This document shows positions 9,264 through 17,691 of a DNA stretch of 64,000 bases, piece after piece; position 1 is the stretch's first letter, and each line of letters begins with the position of its first letter. The position numbers and the translations under genes were made by a program. Under the pieces are notes generated by a model, which was not told the origin of the DNA, did no database searches, and saw only the letters and a program-made list of their open reading frames with translations. The stretch is from Pseudopedobacter sp965218985 (GTDB lineage Bacteria > Bacteroidota > Bacteroidia > Sphingobacteriales > Sphingobacteriaceae), in assembly GCA_965218985.1 (NCBI GenBank), contig CBDCMP010000004.1, positions 124,001 through 188,000 of the forward strand. Reading direction: 5' to 3'.

Positions 9264-9407
9264 TTTTTTATTCTCTGTGGAAGCTCGGTTTAATTTACAT
9301 CCGATGTCTTTTATATTAAAGTCACCTTCATTTGCTAAAAGCCTGAGGGCATTCTTTCCTTTTTTGAGCTTCACATTTTTTAGGATCAAATACTCCCAAT
9401 GATTCAA
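9264..9407 (-). pseudogene. Fragment resembling the C-terminal strand of a carbohydrate-binding module
   Basis: Read on the minus strand, this gives about 45 residues (NHWEYLILKNVKLKKG, then GKNALRLLANEGDFNIKDI). That looks like the last strands of a CBM6/CBM35-type domain at the end of a glycoside hydrolase. There is no start, no full domain and no partner. It is squeezed between the MITE and the truncated DUF4397 copy, so it is best read as a leftover of a deleted gene. The family guess rests on pattern memory only. Confidence 0.35.
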
Positions 9408-9409
9408 TT

Positions 9410-9654
9410 CAGCCGGAGCTGATTTCACACTCTTTAATAATGTAGCCTGTAAATCTCATTCATCATTTAAAGATATTCCGGCAGGGAAGAATTATACTTT
9501 TACCACCTATCCTTCCCATGATCCGGGAGCGAAGACAACTATCAGTGACTTTCCCATTGCCAGTGATCCTATTTACACCATCTGGTCAGGTGGGATTTAC
9601 GACTCCACAAGTGATAGTTTAAAGGTTGGATTGCAGGTACAGGGCGATTTATAA
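9410..9654 (+). pseudogene. Truncated duplicate of the DUF4397 gene (3' part only)
   Basis: These 245 bases align without a gap to 3309-3553 (constant offset 6101), including the stop codon, with scattered substitutions. The frame is still open from 9409 to the stop at 9654, but it has no start codon or signal peptide and is preceded in frame by a stop at 9400. Shared peptide stretches include KDIPAGKNYTFTTYPS and IYTIWSGGIYDST. It is the remnant of a duplicated lipoprotein gene. Confidence 0.85.
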
Positions 9655-9699
9655 TGGAAAGCCAGCTTCTGCCGGCTTTTCAATTTTATTTAAATGTCC

Positions 9700-9734
9700 A
9701 ACTCCATCCCGTTGTGGACAGGAGTTCTTTTTTT
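9700..9734 (+). terminator. Probable terminator downstream of the truncated DUF4397 copy
   Basis: AACTCC (9700-9705) pairs with GGAGTT (9721-9726), followed by a C and a run of seven T. A weaker GCC-rich hairpin precedes it near 9659-9679. It appears to have survived after its gene was lost. Confidence 0.55.
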
Positions 9735-9894
9735 ATTGTAGATGGTTTGATAGTTAAGTTGTCCCTTGCTTTTTTTCTCAATTTACAAAGATCATGCTGT
9801 TTTTTTATCAAATTTAATTAAAACATAGTTGTTACATATTAAAATCATCATCACTTAAAAATTTGTATTAATTTAAGCTTCTTAATCAAGAAAT

Positions 9895-11880
9895 ATGAAA
9901 ACACTTCCACTTTGTTTTGCACTAGTTGCTTTTTTTGGGACGTCTCAGGCTCAAAACCAAAAAAGAAGATTGAATCCCAATGATGTATATCATTATCAAT
10001 CTATCTCTGACCCACAGGTTTCACCTGATGGCCAATGGGTTTTATATAGTGTGTCCACTCCCGATTCGGCTGAAAATAAGAAACACGCTGATCTTTTTAT
10101 GGTGAGTTGGGATGGTAAAGACCATCTGCAGCTCACCTATTCTGATGAAGGCGAGTCAGCTGCCCAGTTCAGTCCCGATGGGAAGTACATCTCCTACACT
10201 TCTTCTAAAAAAGTAGATAGCGTGGATAACACACAGCTTTGGCTGATGGACAGAAGAGGTGGTGAGGCCCATCAGTTTACCAAGGTGAAACAAAACCTAA
10301 GCAGCTATGTGTGGTCTCCTGATGCTTCCAAGATAGTTCTGGTGATGAAAGATGAAGATCCTGCTGATAAAAAGAAATCTAAAACAAAAGCCCCCATCGT
10401 GTCTGACAGGTATCATTATAAGCAGGATGTGCAGGGTTATGTAGATAACCGCAACACCCATCTTTATATTTTGGATGTGAAAACTGGCGAGGTTAAACAA
10501 TTGACAAAGGGTGCTTTTAATGAAAACTCTCCAACCTGGTCTCCTGATGGTTCGAAAATAGCGTTTGTAAGCAATAGAACAACTGATCCTGACAGGAATG
10601 AGAACAGCGATATTTTTGTAGTTGATGTGCATAACGGGGATGCGCTGACGCAGCTAACCACCTGGAAAGGGAGTGACGCTCGCCCCGCTTGGAGTGAGGA
10701 TGGAAAATACATCGCTTATGCACGTTCCACAGCTGACGGTGCTTTCATCAATTATGATCAAAGCATCTTAACCATTATGAAACCTGACGGAAGTGATGTT
10801 AAGCTATTGACAAAGGATTTAGACAGACCAGTCTCTAATTTTAAATGGGCAAAGGATAACCAGCGCATTTCTTTTTTAGTGGATGATGACAGGCAGACCT
10901 ATGTTTCTTCTGTGGATATCTCTAATGGAAAGATTACCAAAGTGATAGGTGGCGACAGAAGTTTTTCTGATTTGGAAGCTCATCCCAAAGGATATTGGTT
11001 AACGGCCATGAGCGATCCTCAACATCCTACAAATCTTTATACCTTGAAGGATGGGAATTTAAATCAAATCACGCATGTGAATGAGGATTGGTTAAACGGA
11101 ATCGATTTGGCAGAAGTAAGCGGATTTAAGTCAAAAAGCAAGGACGGAACGATGGTTTCCGGATTATTATGGAGACCCTCAGATGCTGGAGCAAAAAAAC
11201 TTCCGCTAATCCTTTTTATTCATGGTGGTCCGGTAAGTCAGGATGAATTCTCTTTTGATTTCACCAGGCAGGTTTTGGCCTCTGGAGGATATGCTGTGGC
11301 TGCAGTGAATTATAGAGGTAGCAATGGCAGAGGGATAGCTTTTAGCAAAGCGATCTACTCCGACTGGGGAAACCTGGAAGTGATTGATCTTTTAGGAGCA
11401 ACGGATTATTTGGTGAAACAAGGTTTGGTTGATCCTGAAAAATTAGGTATTGGAGGATGGAGCTATGGGGGGATTTTAACTGATTATACCATCGCAACCG
11501 ACACCAGGTTTAAAGCAGCTTGCAGCGGTGCAGGAAGTGCGATGCAATTATCCATGTACGGAATTGATCAGTATCTTTTACAATGGAATGAAGAAATTGG
11601 TCTGCCCTGGGAGAAGGAAGGATTGGATAAATACATGAAAATATCTTATCCTTTTACCCATGCAGATAAAATCAAAACCCCAACCTTGTTCATGGTAGGT
11701 CAGAATGACTTCAATGTGCCTTCTGAAGGAAGCGAGCAAATGTATGCAGCTTTAAGGACATTGAACGTGCCAACCGAGCTGGTGGTTTATCCAAGTCAAT
11801 TTCATGGGATAAGCGTTTTAAGTTACCAGGTGGATAGGTATAAAAGGTACCTGAACTGGTATGGGAAATATTTGAAATAG
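9895..11880 (+). CDS. S9-family serine peptidase (dipeptidyl/acylaminoacyl peptidase type), secreted
   Basis: This 661-residue protein has a cleavable signal peptide (MKTLPLCFALVAFFGTSQAQ). An N-terminal beta-propeller is built from TolB/WD40-like repeats (SPDGQWVLYSVS, SPDGKYISYTSS, SPDGSKIAFVSN, SEDGKYIAYARS; about residues 30-390). A C-terminal alpha/beta-hydrolase domain follows. Catalytic residues are Ser in GGWSYGG, Asp in VGQNDFNVP and His in SQFHGIS. Oxyanion-hole residues lie near FIHGGPVSQD. It likely degrades peptides in the periplasm. The gene stands alone and is convergent with the metallopeptidase-like gene one base away. Confidence 0.95.
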   Translation: MKTLPLCFALVAFFGTSQAQNQKRRLNPNDVYHYQSISDPQVSPDGQWVLYSVSTPDSAENKKHADLFMVSWDGKDHLQLTYSDEGESAAQFSPDGKYISYTSSKKVDSVDNTQLWLMDRRGGEAHQFTKVKQNLSSYVWSPDASKIVLVMKDEDPADKKKSKTKAPIVSDRYHYKQDVQGYVDNRNTHLYILDVKTGEVKQLTKGAFNENSPTWSPDGSKIAFVSNRTTDPDRNENSDIFVVDVHNGDALTQLTTWKGSDARPAWSEDGKYIAYARSTADGAFINYDQSILTIMKPDGSDVKLLTKDLDRPVSNFKWAKDNQRISFLVDDDRQTYVSSVDISNGKITKVIGGDRSFSDLEAHPKGYWLTAMSDPQHPTNLYTLKDGNLNQITHVNEDWLNGIDLAEVSGFKSKSKDGTMVSGLLWRPSDAGAKKLPLILFIHGGPVSQDEFSFDFTRQVLASGGYAVAAVNYRGSNGRGIAFSKAIYSDWGNLEVIDLLGATDYLVKQGLVDPEKLGIGGWSYGGILTDYTIATDTRFKAACSGAGSAMQLSMYGIDQYLLQWNEEIGLPWEKEGLDKYMKISYPFTHADKIKTPTLFMVGQNDFNVPSEGSEQMYAALRTLNVPTELVVYPSQFHGISVLSYQVDRYKRYLNWYGKYLK

Positions 11881-11881
11881 C

Positions 11882-12247
11882 TTAATATTTGATAGGGAAT
11901 CGTTTGAACGGCCAATCATCAGGTTGATCAAAATACCGATAAGCCAATTGGTTTGCCGATATTTCTACAGGGTGCAAATGGTGACGGTAATTTTTGGTCA
12001 TCATTTGTTTTGTGGCACTCCATAGACTTATAAAAGCTATTTGAGTATAGAATTTAATGAAACCATTATTTCTCTTTTGTAACATGTGGCCAAATTCGTG
12101 TTTGATTAACCAAGGATCGGCGTTTTTAGAAAAAACGCCCTTTCCAATAAAAATCCCCAACTCAGGTATGCTTATTCCTTTTCCATCATTAAAATAGCTG
12201 GATTCGTAGATCTTTACTCCCTCGAAATCTCCTACATATTTAACCAT
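11882..12247 (-). CDS. Small protein with an HEFGH zinc-peptidase-like motif
   Basis: This 121-residue protein contains KHEFGHMLQKRN, which fits the zinc-binding HExxH pattern. Downstream it has HHLHPVEISANQLAYRYF, whose Glu could be a third ligand. There is no signal peptide; a hydrophobic patch near FYTQIAFISLW might associate with the membrane. It is probably a minimal zinc metallopeptidase relative; activity is not certain because the protein is so short. It lies 21 bases after aroC and may be read through from that operon. Confidence 0.6.
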   Translation of the reverse strand: MVKYVGDFEGVKIYESSYFNDGKGISIPELGIFIGKGVFSKNADPWLIKHEFGHMLQKRNNGFIKFYTQIAFISLWSATKQMMTKNYRHHLHPVEISANQLAYRYFDQPDDWPFKRFPIKY

Positions 12248-12268
12248 AAACTCAAATTGAGATGACTG

Positions 12269-13357
12269 TCAATGATACAGCTGATTCCTCAAATAATGAT
12301 CGATGATCACCAGGGCAGCCATGGCCTCTACAATAGCCACTGCTCTTGGAACGACACACGGGTCATGCCGGCCTTTACCTTTGATCTCGGCAGCTTCTCC
12401 GGTTTTATTCACGGTTTGCTGATTGCTCATGATAGTTGCCACGGGTTTAAAAGCAACCCGGAAGTTAATATCCATCCCATTGGAGATACCTCCCTGAACA
12501 CCCCCCGAGAAATTGGTTCTCGTGGTGATTTCCCCTTCTTTGTTCGTCAGAAAAACATCATTGTGCTGAGAGCCCCTCATTACAGAACCCTCAAATCCGG
12601 AGCCGTAGTCAAATCCATGAACAGCATTGATGCTCAGCATCGCTTTGCCTAAATCTGCGTGTAATTTATCAAAAACAGGCTCTCCTAAACCCACAGGGCA
12701 ATTTTTAATATAGCAAGTCACTTTCCCACCAATGGTGTCGCCCTCTTTTCGGATGCCATCTATCAACTCAATCATTTCATGAGCTGTAGCTGCATCAACA
12801 CATCTCACGATATTCCCTTCTCTTAAAGAAATGAATTCTTGAGCCTCATGAATTTCGATATTTGGAGAATTCACTTCGCCAACGCTGCTCACATGCCCTA
12901 AAATCGCTATTCCCTTTTGTTTCAAAAATAATTTAGCTATGGCTCCGGCTGCCACTCTCGCTGCTGTTTCACGGGCAGAGGAACGCCCGCCACCACGATG
13001 GTCTCTGATGCCATACTTTACCTGATAGGTGTAATCTGCATGTGAAGGCCTGAAAGTATCCTTGTTGTGGTCATAATCCTTTGATTTCTGATCTTCATTA
13101 GGGATCAAAATAGCGATGGGAGTGCCTGTTGTTTTTCCTTCAAACACGCCTGAAAGGATTTGGCAGGTATCGGATTCTTTTCTTTGTGTGGTGATTTTAG
13201 ATTGTCCGGGTTTACGCATATCCAGCTGTTGCTGTATATATTCTAAGTCAATTTCAATATTAGAGGGACAACCATCAATGACCACACCAATGGCTTTACC
13301 GTGCGATTCTCCAAAAGTAGTGATTTTAAATACTTGTCCGAATGAGTTACCTGCCAT
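12269..13357 (-). CDS. aroC: Chorismate synthase
   Basis: This 362-residue protein makes chorismate from 5-enolpyruvylshikimate 3-phosphate and needs reduced FMN. Signature stretches are GNSFGQVFKITTFGESHGKAIG at the N-terminus, DHRGGGRSSARETAARVAAGA in the middle, and GKGRHDPCVVPRAVAIVEAM near the C-terminus. Length is normal. It lies 45 bases after aroA in the minus-strand aromatic amino acid cluster, so it is probably under the pheA attenuator. Confidence 0.97.
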   Translation of the reverse strand: MAGNSFGQVFKITTFGESHGKAIGVVIDGCPSNIEIDLEYIQQQLDMRKPGQSKITTQRKESDTCQILSGVFEGKTTGTPIAILIPNEDQKSKDYDHNKDTFRPSHADYTYQVKYGIRDHRGGGRSSARETAARVAAGAIAKLFLKQKGIAILGHVSSVGEVNSPNIEIHEAQEFISLREGNIVRCVDAATAHEMIELIDGIRKEGDTIGGKVTCYIKNCPVGLGEPVFDKLHADLGKAMLSINAVHGFDYGSGFEGSVMRGSQHNDVFLTNKEGEITTRTNFSGGVQGGISNGMDINFRVAFKPVATIMSNQQTVNKTGEAAEIKGKGRHDPCVVPRAVAIVEAMAALVIIDHYLRNQLYH

Positions 13358-13402
13358 TTTTATTCCTTTGTTTTATTAAATGATAGTCGTGATGAAATGG
13401 AT

Positions 13403-14650
13403 TTATGTTATCGTAAACCCAATTTTCTTAAAATCTTCCCAAAAATGGGGATAAGATTTTTGCACCACCATTGCATCTTCTATTTTAACTTTTTCAATCA
13501 ACATCGCCATAGGGGCAAAAGCCATTGCCATGCGGTGATCTTCATAGGTGTCAATCGTGATTTCTTCAGGCAGGACCCTTTCATCACAATCCAATTGGTA
13601 GACGTCTGCCTGTGTTTCAATTAATTTTACGCCAATTTTAGCTAATTCCGTTTGTAAAGCAAAAATTCTATCCGTCTCTTTGATTCTTAAAGTTTCCAGA
13701 CCAGTGAAGCTGAACTCCTTGCATAAGACCGCCGCACAAACTATGACCGTTTGAGCCAAATCCGGACATTCCTTGAAATCTATCAGCTGAGGTTTGATCT
13801 CCTGATGAATTTTCTCTATCACAATTCCATCTTCATTGAAAGAGGTGTGCACTCCAAATATGGTCATGATTTGTGCAATTTCACTGTCTCCCTGCAAACT
13901 ATCCTTTTTAAGGTTTGGCAGTGTTATGCTTGCTTGTTCAGCCAAAGCAACCACACTGTACCAATAAGAGGCTGCACTCCAGTCTGGTTCTATGGTTAAG
14001 GTGGTTGGCTTTAGGGGCTGGTGTTTTACTTCAATGAAATCACCCTTCCAGCTATGTTCCACACCGCATTCTTTCAGCATGGAAAGGGTCATCTCTACAT
14101 AAGGCTTAGAAGTGAGTTCGTCCATGATCTCTAAAGTCAGGCCTTCAGGCAAGGAGCAAGCCATCAATAACAGCGCAGTTAGAAATTGAGAGCTGATATC
14201 TCCCCTAATGAGGATATGATCAGTTTTTTGTTCAAAATCTCCTTCAATCAAGACCGGAGGAAACCCCTCTTTATCGGCGTAGGATAAGTTCGCACCTAAA
14301 GCTTGTAAAGCATTCACCAGTGTACCTATAGGTCTTTGTTTCATTCTTTCAGAACCTGTGATCTCCACTTTTTTACCCTTGAAGGCATAAAAAGCGGTTA
14401 AAAATCTCATCGCTGTCCCGGCGGGCCCCACATCCACTGCTCTTTTTTCTGTTGTAGAGTTTTGAGTTTTTAAGATTTCACTTAACGTCACGGTATCCGC
14501 AGCGGATGATAAGTTGGCGATCTTCACCTCTCCATCGCTTAAAGCGGCTAGAATCAGTGCCCTGTTACTCTCACTTTTAGAACCTGTTAAATTGATGATG
14601 ACATCAGATTTGAAGCTGGCCTTTTTGATGAAAATAGGAGAGGAGCTCAT
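13403..14650 (-). CDS. aroA: 3-phosphoshikimate 1-carboxyvinyltransferase (EPSP synthase)
   Basis: This 415-residue protein transfers enolpyruvyl from PEP to shikimate 3-phosphate. Visible family features are GSKSESNRALILAAL (phosphate-binding Lys/Ser), DVGPAGTAMRFLTAF, RMKQRPIGTLVNALQALGA, and IKETDRIFALQTELAKIG near the C-terminus. The start codon overlaps the stop codon of the DAHP synthase/chorismate mutase gene by four bases, which suggests translational coupling. aroC follows after 45 bases. Confidence 0.96.
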   Translation of the reverse strand: MSSSPIFIKKASFKSDVIINLTGSKSESNRALILAALSDGEVKIANLSSAADTVTLSEILKTQNSTTEKRAVDVGPAGTAMRFLTAFYAFKGKKVEITGSERMKQRPIGTLVNALQALGANLSYADKEGFPPVLIEGDFEQKTDHILIRGDISSQFLTALLLMACSLPEGLTLEIMDELTSKPYVEMTLSMLKECGVEHSWKGDFIEVKHQPLKPTTLTIEPDWSAASYWYSVVALAEQASITLPNLKKDSLQGDSEIAQIMTIFGVHTSFNEDGIVIEKIHQEIKPQLIDFKECPDLAQTVIVCAAVLCKEFSFTGLETLRIKETDRIFALQTELAKIGVKLIETQADVYQLDCDERVLPEEITIDTYEDHRMAMAFAPMAMLIEKVKIEDAMVVQKSYPHFWEDFKKIGFTIT

Positions 14651-15753
14651 CCGTTCAATTCTGCTTTAGCATTCATAATGGCGGTTTGCTTACGAATGGA
14701 TTCACTGTGGATCAACTCCAGGATCTTTTCTGTAAAATCCTTCTCCAACTTCAAAACTGAACCGTAAGCAGTTCTTTTTTGAAGAATCTCCTCCCATCTC
14801 GAGACCTGTAGAATAGTGACATCATTATCTCTTTTGAATTCTCCAATTTGTTCAACGATCTTCATGCGCTCTCCCAGTTTTTGGAAGATCTGATCGTCGA
14901 TCTGGTCAATCTTCTCTCTCAATCCGGCGAGTTTGTCAGTGAATTCAGGATTTTTCGATTCGGCTTTTCGCAATACGAATCCATCAATCATTTCGCTTAA
15001 AGCGGATGGAGTGACTTGTTGTTTGGCGTCTGTCCAGGCAACTGATGGATCTAAATGAGACTCAATCATTAATCCCTGCATGTCTAAATCCAAAGCTTTC
15101 TGAGAGATGAAAGGCAATAATTCTCTGTTTCCGCAGATATGGCTTGGGTCATTGATGATTGGCAGATCAGGAACCAGCGTTTTCAGGCTGATCGCTAAAT
15201 CCCACATCGGTTCATTTCTGAAAGCTGTTTTCTCAAAAGAGGAGAATCCCCGGTGAATGGCAGCCAACTTGGTGATTCCTGCGCCGTTGATACGCTCTAA
15301 AGCGCCAATCCATAAGGAAAGATCAGGATTGATGGGGTTTTTCACCATTACCGGAATATCCACACCTTTCAAAGCATCGGCAATCTCCTGAACAGTGAAA
15401 GGATTCACGGTTGATCTTGCACCCACCCAAAGAATATCCACACCGGCAGCTAAAGCTTCCTCCACATGTTTTGCATTGGCCACTTCCACTGCAATGGGTA
15501 AACCAGTCTCCTCTTTAGCTCTTTTGAGCCATTTCAGACCTATACCTCCAATTCCTTCAAATTCACCCGGACGAGTTCTTGGTTTCCAGATACCTGCTCT
15601 TAATACGCTCACTTTTCCGGTGGCTTTTAATAAATGAGCTGTCGTCACCAGTTGCTCTTCTGTTTCGGCACTGCATGGCCCCGAGATGATAAGCGGCTCA
15701 TGAGTCACTTTAACCCAGCTGCTTAATGGTTGAATATTTAAATTTAGTTTCAT
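14647..15753 (-). CDS. Bifunctional DAHP synthase / type II chorismate mutase
   Basis: The 368 residues form two domains. Residues about 1-265 are a class I-beta (AroG/KDO8P-like) DAHP synthase that condenses PEP and erythrose 4-phosphate (ISGPCSAETEEQL, GIWKPRTRPGEFEGIG, VMVKNPINPD, INDPSHICGNRELL). Residues about 280-368 are an AroQ-type chorismate mutase helix bundle (KLAGLREKIDQIDDQIFQKL). This fusion is common in Bacteroidota; the mutase part usually gives feedback control. It lies 35 bases after pheA and overlaps aroA by four bases. The first and the branch step of the pathway are therefore encoded in one protein. Confidence 0.95.
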   Translation of the reverse strand: MKLNLNIQPLSSWVKVTHEPLIISGPCSAETEEQLVTTAHLLKATGKVSVLRAGIWKPRTRPGEFEGIGGIGLKWLKRAKEETGLPIAVEVANAKHVEEALAAGVDILWVGARSTVNPFTVQEIADALKGVDIPVMVKNPINPDLSLWIGALERINGAGITKLAAIHRGFSSFEKTAFRNEPMWDLAISLKTLVPDLPIINDPSHICGNRELLPFISQKALDLDMQGLMIESHLDPSVAWTDAKQQVTPSALSEMIDGFVLRKAESKNPEFTDKLAGLREKIDQIDDQIFQKLGERMKIVEQIGEFKRDNDVTILQVSRWEEILQKRTAYGSVLKLEKDFTEKILELIHSESIRKQTAIMNAKAELNG

Positions 15754-15788
15754 CTTTTATTTGATTGATGGTTGATTCAATTTTCAAT

Positions 15789-16619
15789 TTATACGGCATC
15801 ATTTTTAATGTACTCTCCCAGGATGCTGAAGTTAATGGTGTATTTTAAAATTTTCCGGATGGCATCTTCGTAATTCTTCGTATCCGCCCATTCCACATCC
15901 ACATAGAAATTATATTCATTTCTTTTACCTAAAACAGGCATGGATTGGATTTTACTCATGTTGATCTCCTTATCTGCCAGAATATTCAATACTTTTGCCA
16001 ACGAACCCACGTCGTTGCTTACCTGGAAACATAATGAAGCTTTCGTAGCATCTTTTATCTCCCTTTGTTTATCCGTGAGAATTAAGAAACGGGTGTAGTT
16101 CTTTTTATTGGATTCGATTCTGCGTTCAAGGATGTTCAATCCGTAAAGTTTGGCTGCCAACGTATTCGCAATGGCTACAGTATCCATAAGTTGCTCTTCT
16201 TTTATTTTTTTAGCACAGGCGGCCGTGTCACTGCTCTCCACCACTTTAAGATCAGGGAATTCATCCAGGAAGTCACTGCACTGCCGAATGGCAATAGGAT
16301 GTGAAGTCACGGTTTTGATATCCTCAAATTTAACTCCTGGCAAAGCCATTAAGTGCAATTGTATGGGGAGATAAACTTCACCAATAACCGGGAAATTATA
16401 TTCTCTTAGCAAGGAGTAGTTAGGGAGCAGACTTCCAGCAATGCTGTTTTCTATGGCCATTACCACGAAATCGGCTTTGCCAGCTTCCAGTTTTTGGAAA
16501 GTTTGTTTAAAAGAATTACATTCAATGGTTTCAATATTTTCTCCAAAGAATTTAAAAGCAGCTTCTTCATGGAAAGAAGCTCTTATTCCCTGTATGGCCA
16601 CTCTTTTTTTTGAACTCAT
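15789..16619 (-). CDS. pheA: Prephenate dehydratase with ACT domain
   Basis: This 276-residue protein converts prephenate to phenylpyruvate for phenylalanine. The catalytic part (about residues 1-180) begins RVAIQGIRASFHEEAAFKFF and includes AIENSIAGSLLPNY, VTSHPIAIRQC, SSDTAACAKKI and the catalytic TRF motif in KKNYTRFLIL. The ACT domain (about 190-270, LCFQVSNDVGSLAKVLNIL) is the phenylalanine sensor. It is the first gene after a leader-peptide attenuator, with the terminator ending a few bases before the start codon. No chorismate mutase domain is fused here; that activity is in the next gene. Confidence 0.96.
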   Translation of the reverse strand: MSSKKRVAIQGIRASFHEEAAFKFFGENIETIECNSFKQTFQKLEAGKADFVVMAIENSIAGSLLPNYSLLREYNFPVIGEVYLPIQLHLMALPGVKFEDIKTVTSHPIAIRQCSDFLDEFPDLKVVESSDTAACAKKIKEEQLMDTVAIANTLAAKLYGLNILERRIESNKKNYTRFLILTDKQREIKDATKASLCFQVSNDVGSLAKVLNILADKEINMSKIQSMPVLGKRNEYNFYVDVEWADTKNYEDAIRKILKYTINFSILGEYIKNDAV

Positions 16620-16627
16620 TTTTTGAT

Positions 16628-16657
16628 AAAAAAAAACCCGGCTTTTTAGGCCGGGTT
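16628..16657 (-). terminator. Attenuator terminator upstream of pheA
   Basis: On the minus strand AACCCGGC (16657-16650) and GCCGGGTT (16642-16635) form a perfect 8-bp GC-rich stem, followed by an uninterrupted T run to 16628. It lies between the leader peptide and the pheA start (16619), so it must be bypassed to express the operon. Confidence 0.9.
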
Positions 16658-16685
16658 CGTGAATGTGTTTATATTTTACAACATA

Positions 16686-16748
16686 CTATGCCCGGCTTTT
16701 ATTTCTGTAATAAAAGTAACCGAAGTAATATGTGGTGTTAAATTTCAT
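16686..16748 (-). CDS. Phe/Tyr-rich leader peptide of the pheA attenuator
   Basis: This 20-codon frame starts ATG at 16748 and stops TAG at 16686. Eight of the 20 residues are aromatic (three Phe, five Tyr), concentrated in TTYYFGYFYY. It begins about a dozen bases after the predicted transcript start and is preceded by an A-rich AAAAGAAAAA. Its last sense codons contain GCCGGG, which can pair with the CCCGGC of the terminator's first arm. Stalling at Phe or Tyr codons would therefore free an antiterminator. It is too short for standard gene callers. Confidence 0.85.
   Translation of the reverse strand: MKFNTTYYFGYFYYRNKSRA
16690..16697 (-). promoter_or_regulatory. Antiterminator arm of the pheA attenuator
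   Basis: The minus-strand GCCGGG (16696-16691) is complementary to CCCGGC in the 5' arm of the terminator at 16649-16657. The two structures exclude each other. The arm overlaps the end of the leader peptide, where a translating ribosome would cover it. Confidence 0.75.
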
Positions 16749-16765
16749 TTTTTCTTTTCTTGTGC

Positions 16766-16795
16766 CAAATGTACAGGTTTCTGATTAACCTGCAA
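16766..16795 (-). promoter_or_regulatory. Promoter of the pheA leader
   Basis: The minus strand reads TTG (16795-16793), 19 bases, then TACATTTG (16773-16766). This matches the Bacteroidota consensus TTG-N19-TAnnTTTG exactly. The predicted start is near 16760, giving a leader of about 140 bases before pheA. Confidence 0.8.
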
Positions 16796-16803
16796 GAAAA
16801 AAC

Positions 16804-17691
16804 TTAATTTTTTTTTAATTCCTCCTGAAGTGCCTTAGAAGTTTGGGAACTGCCATCATGGCTCCACCCGGGAGCGTAAAAGATATATTTCAATTGATCC
16901 GATAATCTCTCCGATTTAGCGACATCAACTTTCATGTTTTTGAATTCATGAAAAATCGTGTTCATTAAATCAGGTTTCTCTGGGGGTTTAGTGATTCCAT
17001 ATACCACTTTCTCCTCTGGCCTCTCCTCCTGAAAGGTGCCGAATATCCGATCCCAAATGATCAACACCATTCCCATATTTTTATCCAGGTATTGGATGTT
17101 GCTGGCATGGTGTACCCTGTGATGAGAGGGCGTGACGAACATGTATTCAAACCAGGAAGGTAGTTTATTGACCGTTTGTGTATGAATAATGTTTCCATAC
17201 ATCTGTGTCAGCAAATAAATGAAAAGGATATCCACCACCTGAAAGCCCATCAGCGGGAGTGGGATATAGAAAAACATTCTATATAAGGGTTCGAAAACGG
17301 TTGACCTGAAACCTGTGGTGATGTTGAAATGCTCGGAAGAATGATGCGTGACATGGATGGCCCAAAAAAATCTGCTGAAATGCCCTAATGCATGCAGTAG
17401 CCAGTATAGAAAGTCTTGAGCAAGGAAAAGAAGGAGGTAATATAAAAAGATATGCTGGATTTCTATAAACCTGAATTGGTAAAAGTAGTTCAACATAAAA
17501 AGCGAAACACCCTGGGTACCCAGGTTCACCAAAAAAGCGGCACCCATCAAATAGATGTTTATCAAAGTGTCATTCTTCGTGTAGAGCTTCCGATCTTTAC
17601 TATAGCTGTAAAACATCTCCACGATGGAGAGTAAACAAACCAGTGAAAACAGGATGATGACGGCTATGCTTCTGGAATCTTCAAATAGCAT
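16804..17691 (-). CDS. Sterol desaturase / fatty acid hydroxylase family membrane protein
   Basis: This 295-residue integral membrane di-iron protein has several hydrophobic segments in its first 180 residues. The histidine clusters of the family are present: HALGH, HVTHHSSEH and, after a further helix, SHHRVHHASN. These enzymes hydroxylate or desaturate lipids with O2; the lipid is not predictable. The start overlaps the end of aroB by 28 bases, and the gene ends just before the pheA promoter. It is co-transcribed with aroB, although no aromatic-pathway role is known for the family. Confidence 0.88.
   Translation of the reverse strand: MLFEDSRSIAVIILFSLVCLLSIVEMFYSYSKDRKLYTKNDTLINIYLMGAAFLVNLGTQGVSLFMLNYFYQFRFIEIQHIFLYYLLLFLAQDFLYWLLHALGHFSRFFWAIHVTHHSSEHFNITTGFRSTVFEPLYRMFFYIPLPLMGFQVVDILFIYLLTQMYGNIIHTQTVNKLPSWFEYMFVTPSHHRVHHASNIQYLDKNMGMVLIIWDRIFGTFQEERPEEKVVYGITKPPEKPDLMNTIFHEFKNMKVDVAKSERLSDQLKYIFYAPGWSHDGSSQTSKALQEELKKN

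Noticed and set aside
9168..9428. 86-codon minus-strand frame as one gene
   Set aside because: It runs across the junction of three unrelated pieces (DUF4397 copy, CBM-like fragment, MITE), so the frame is accidental.
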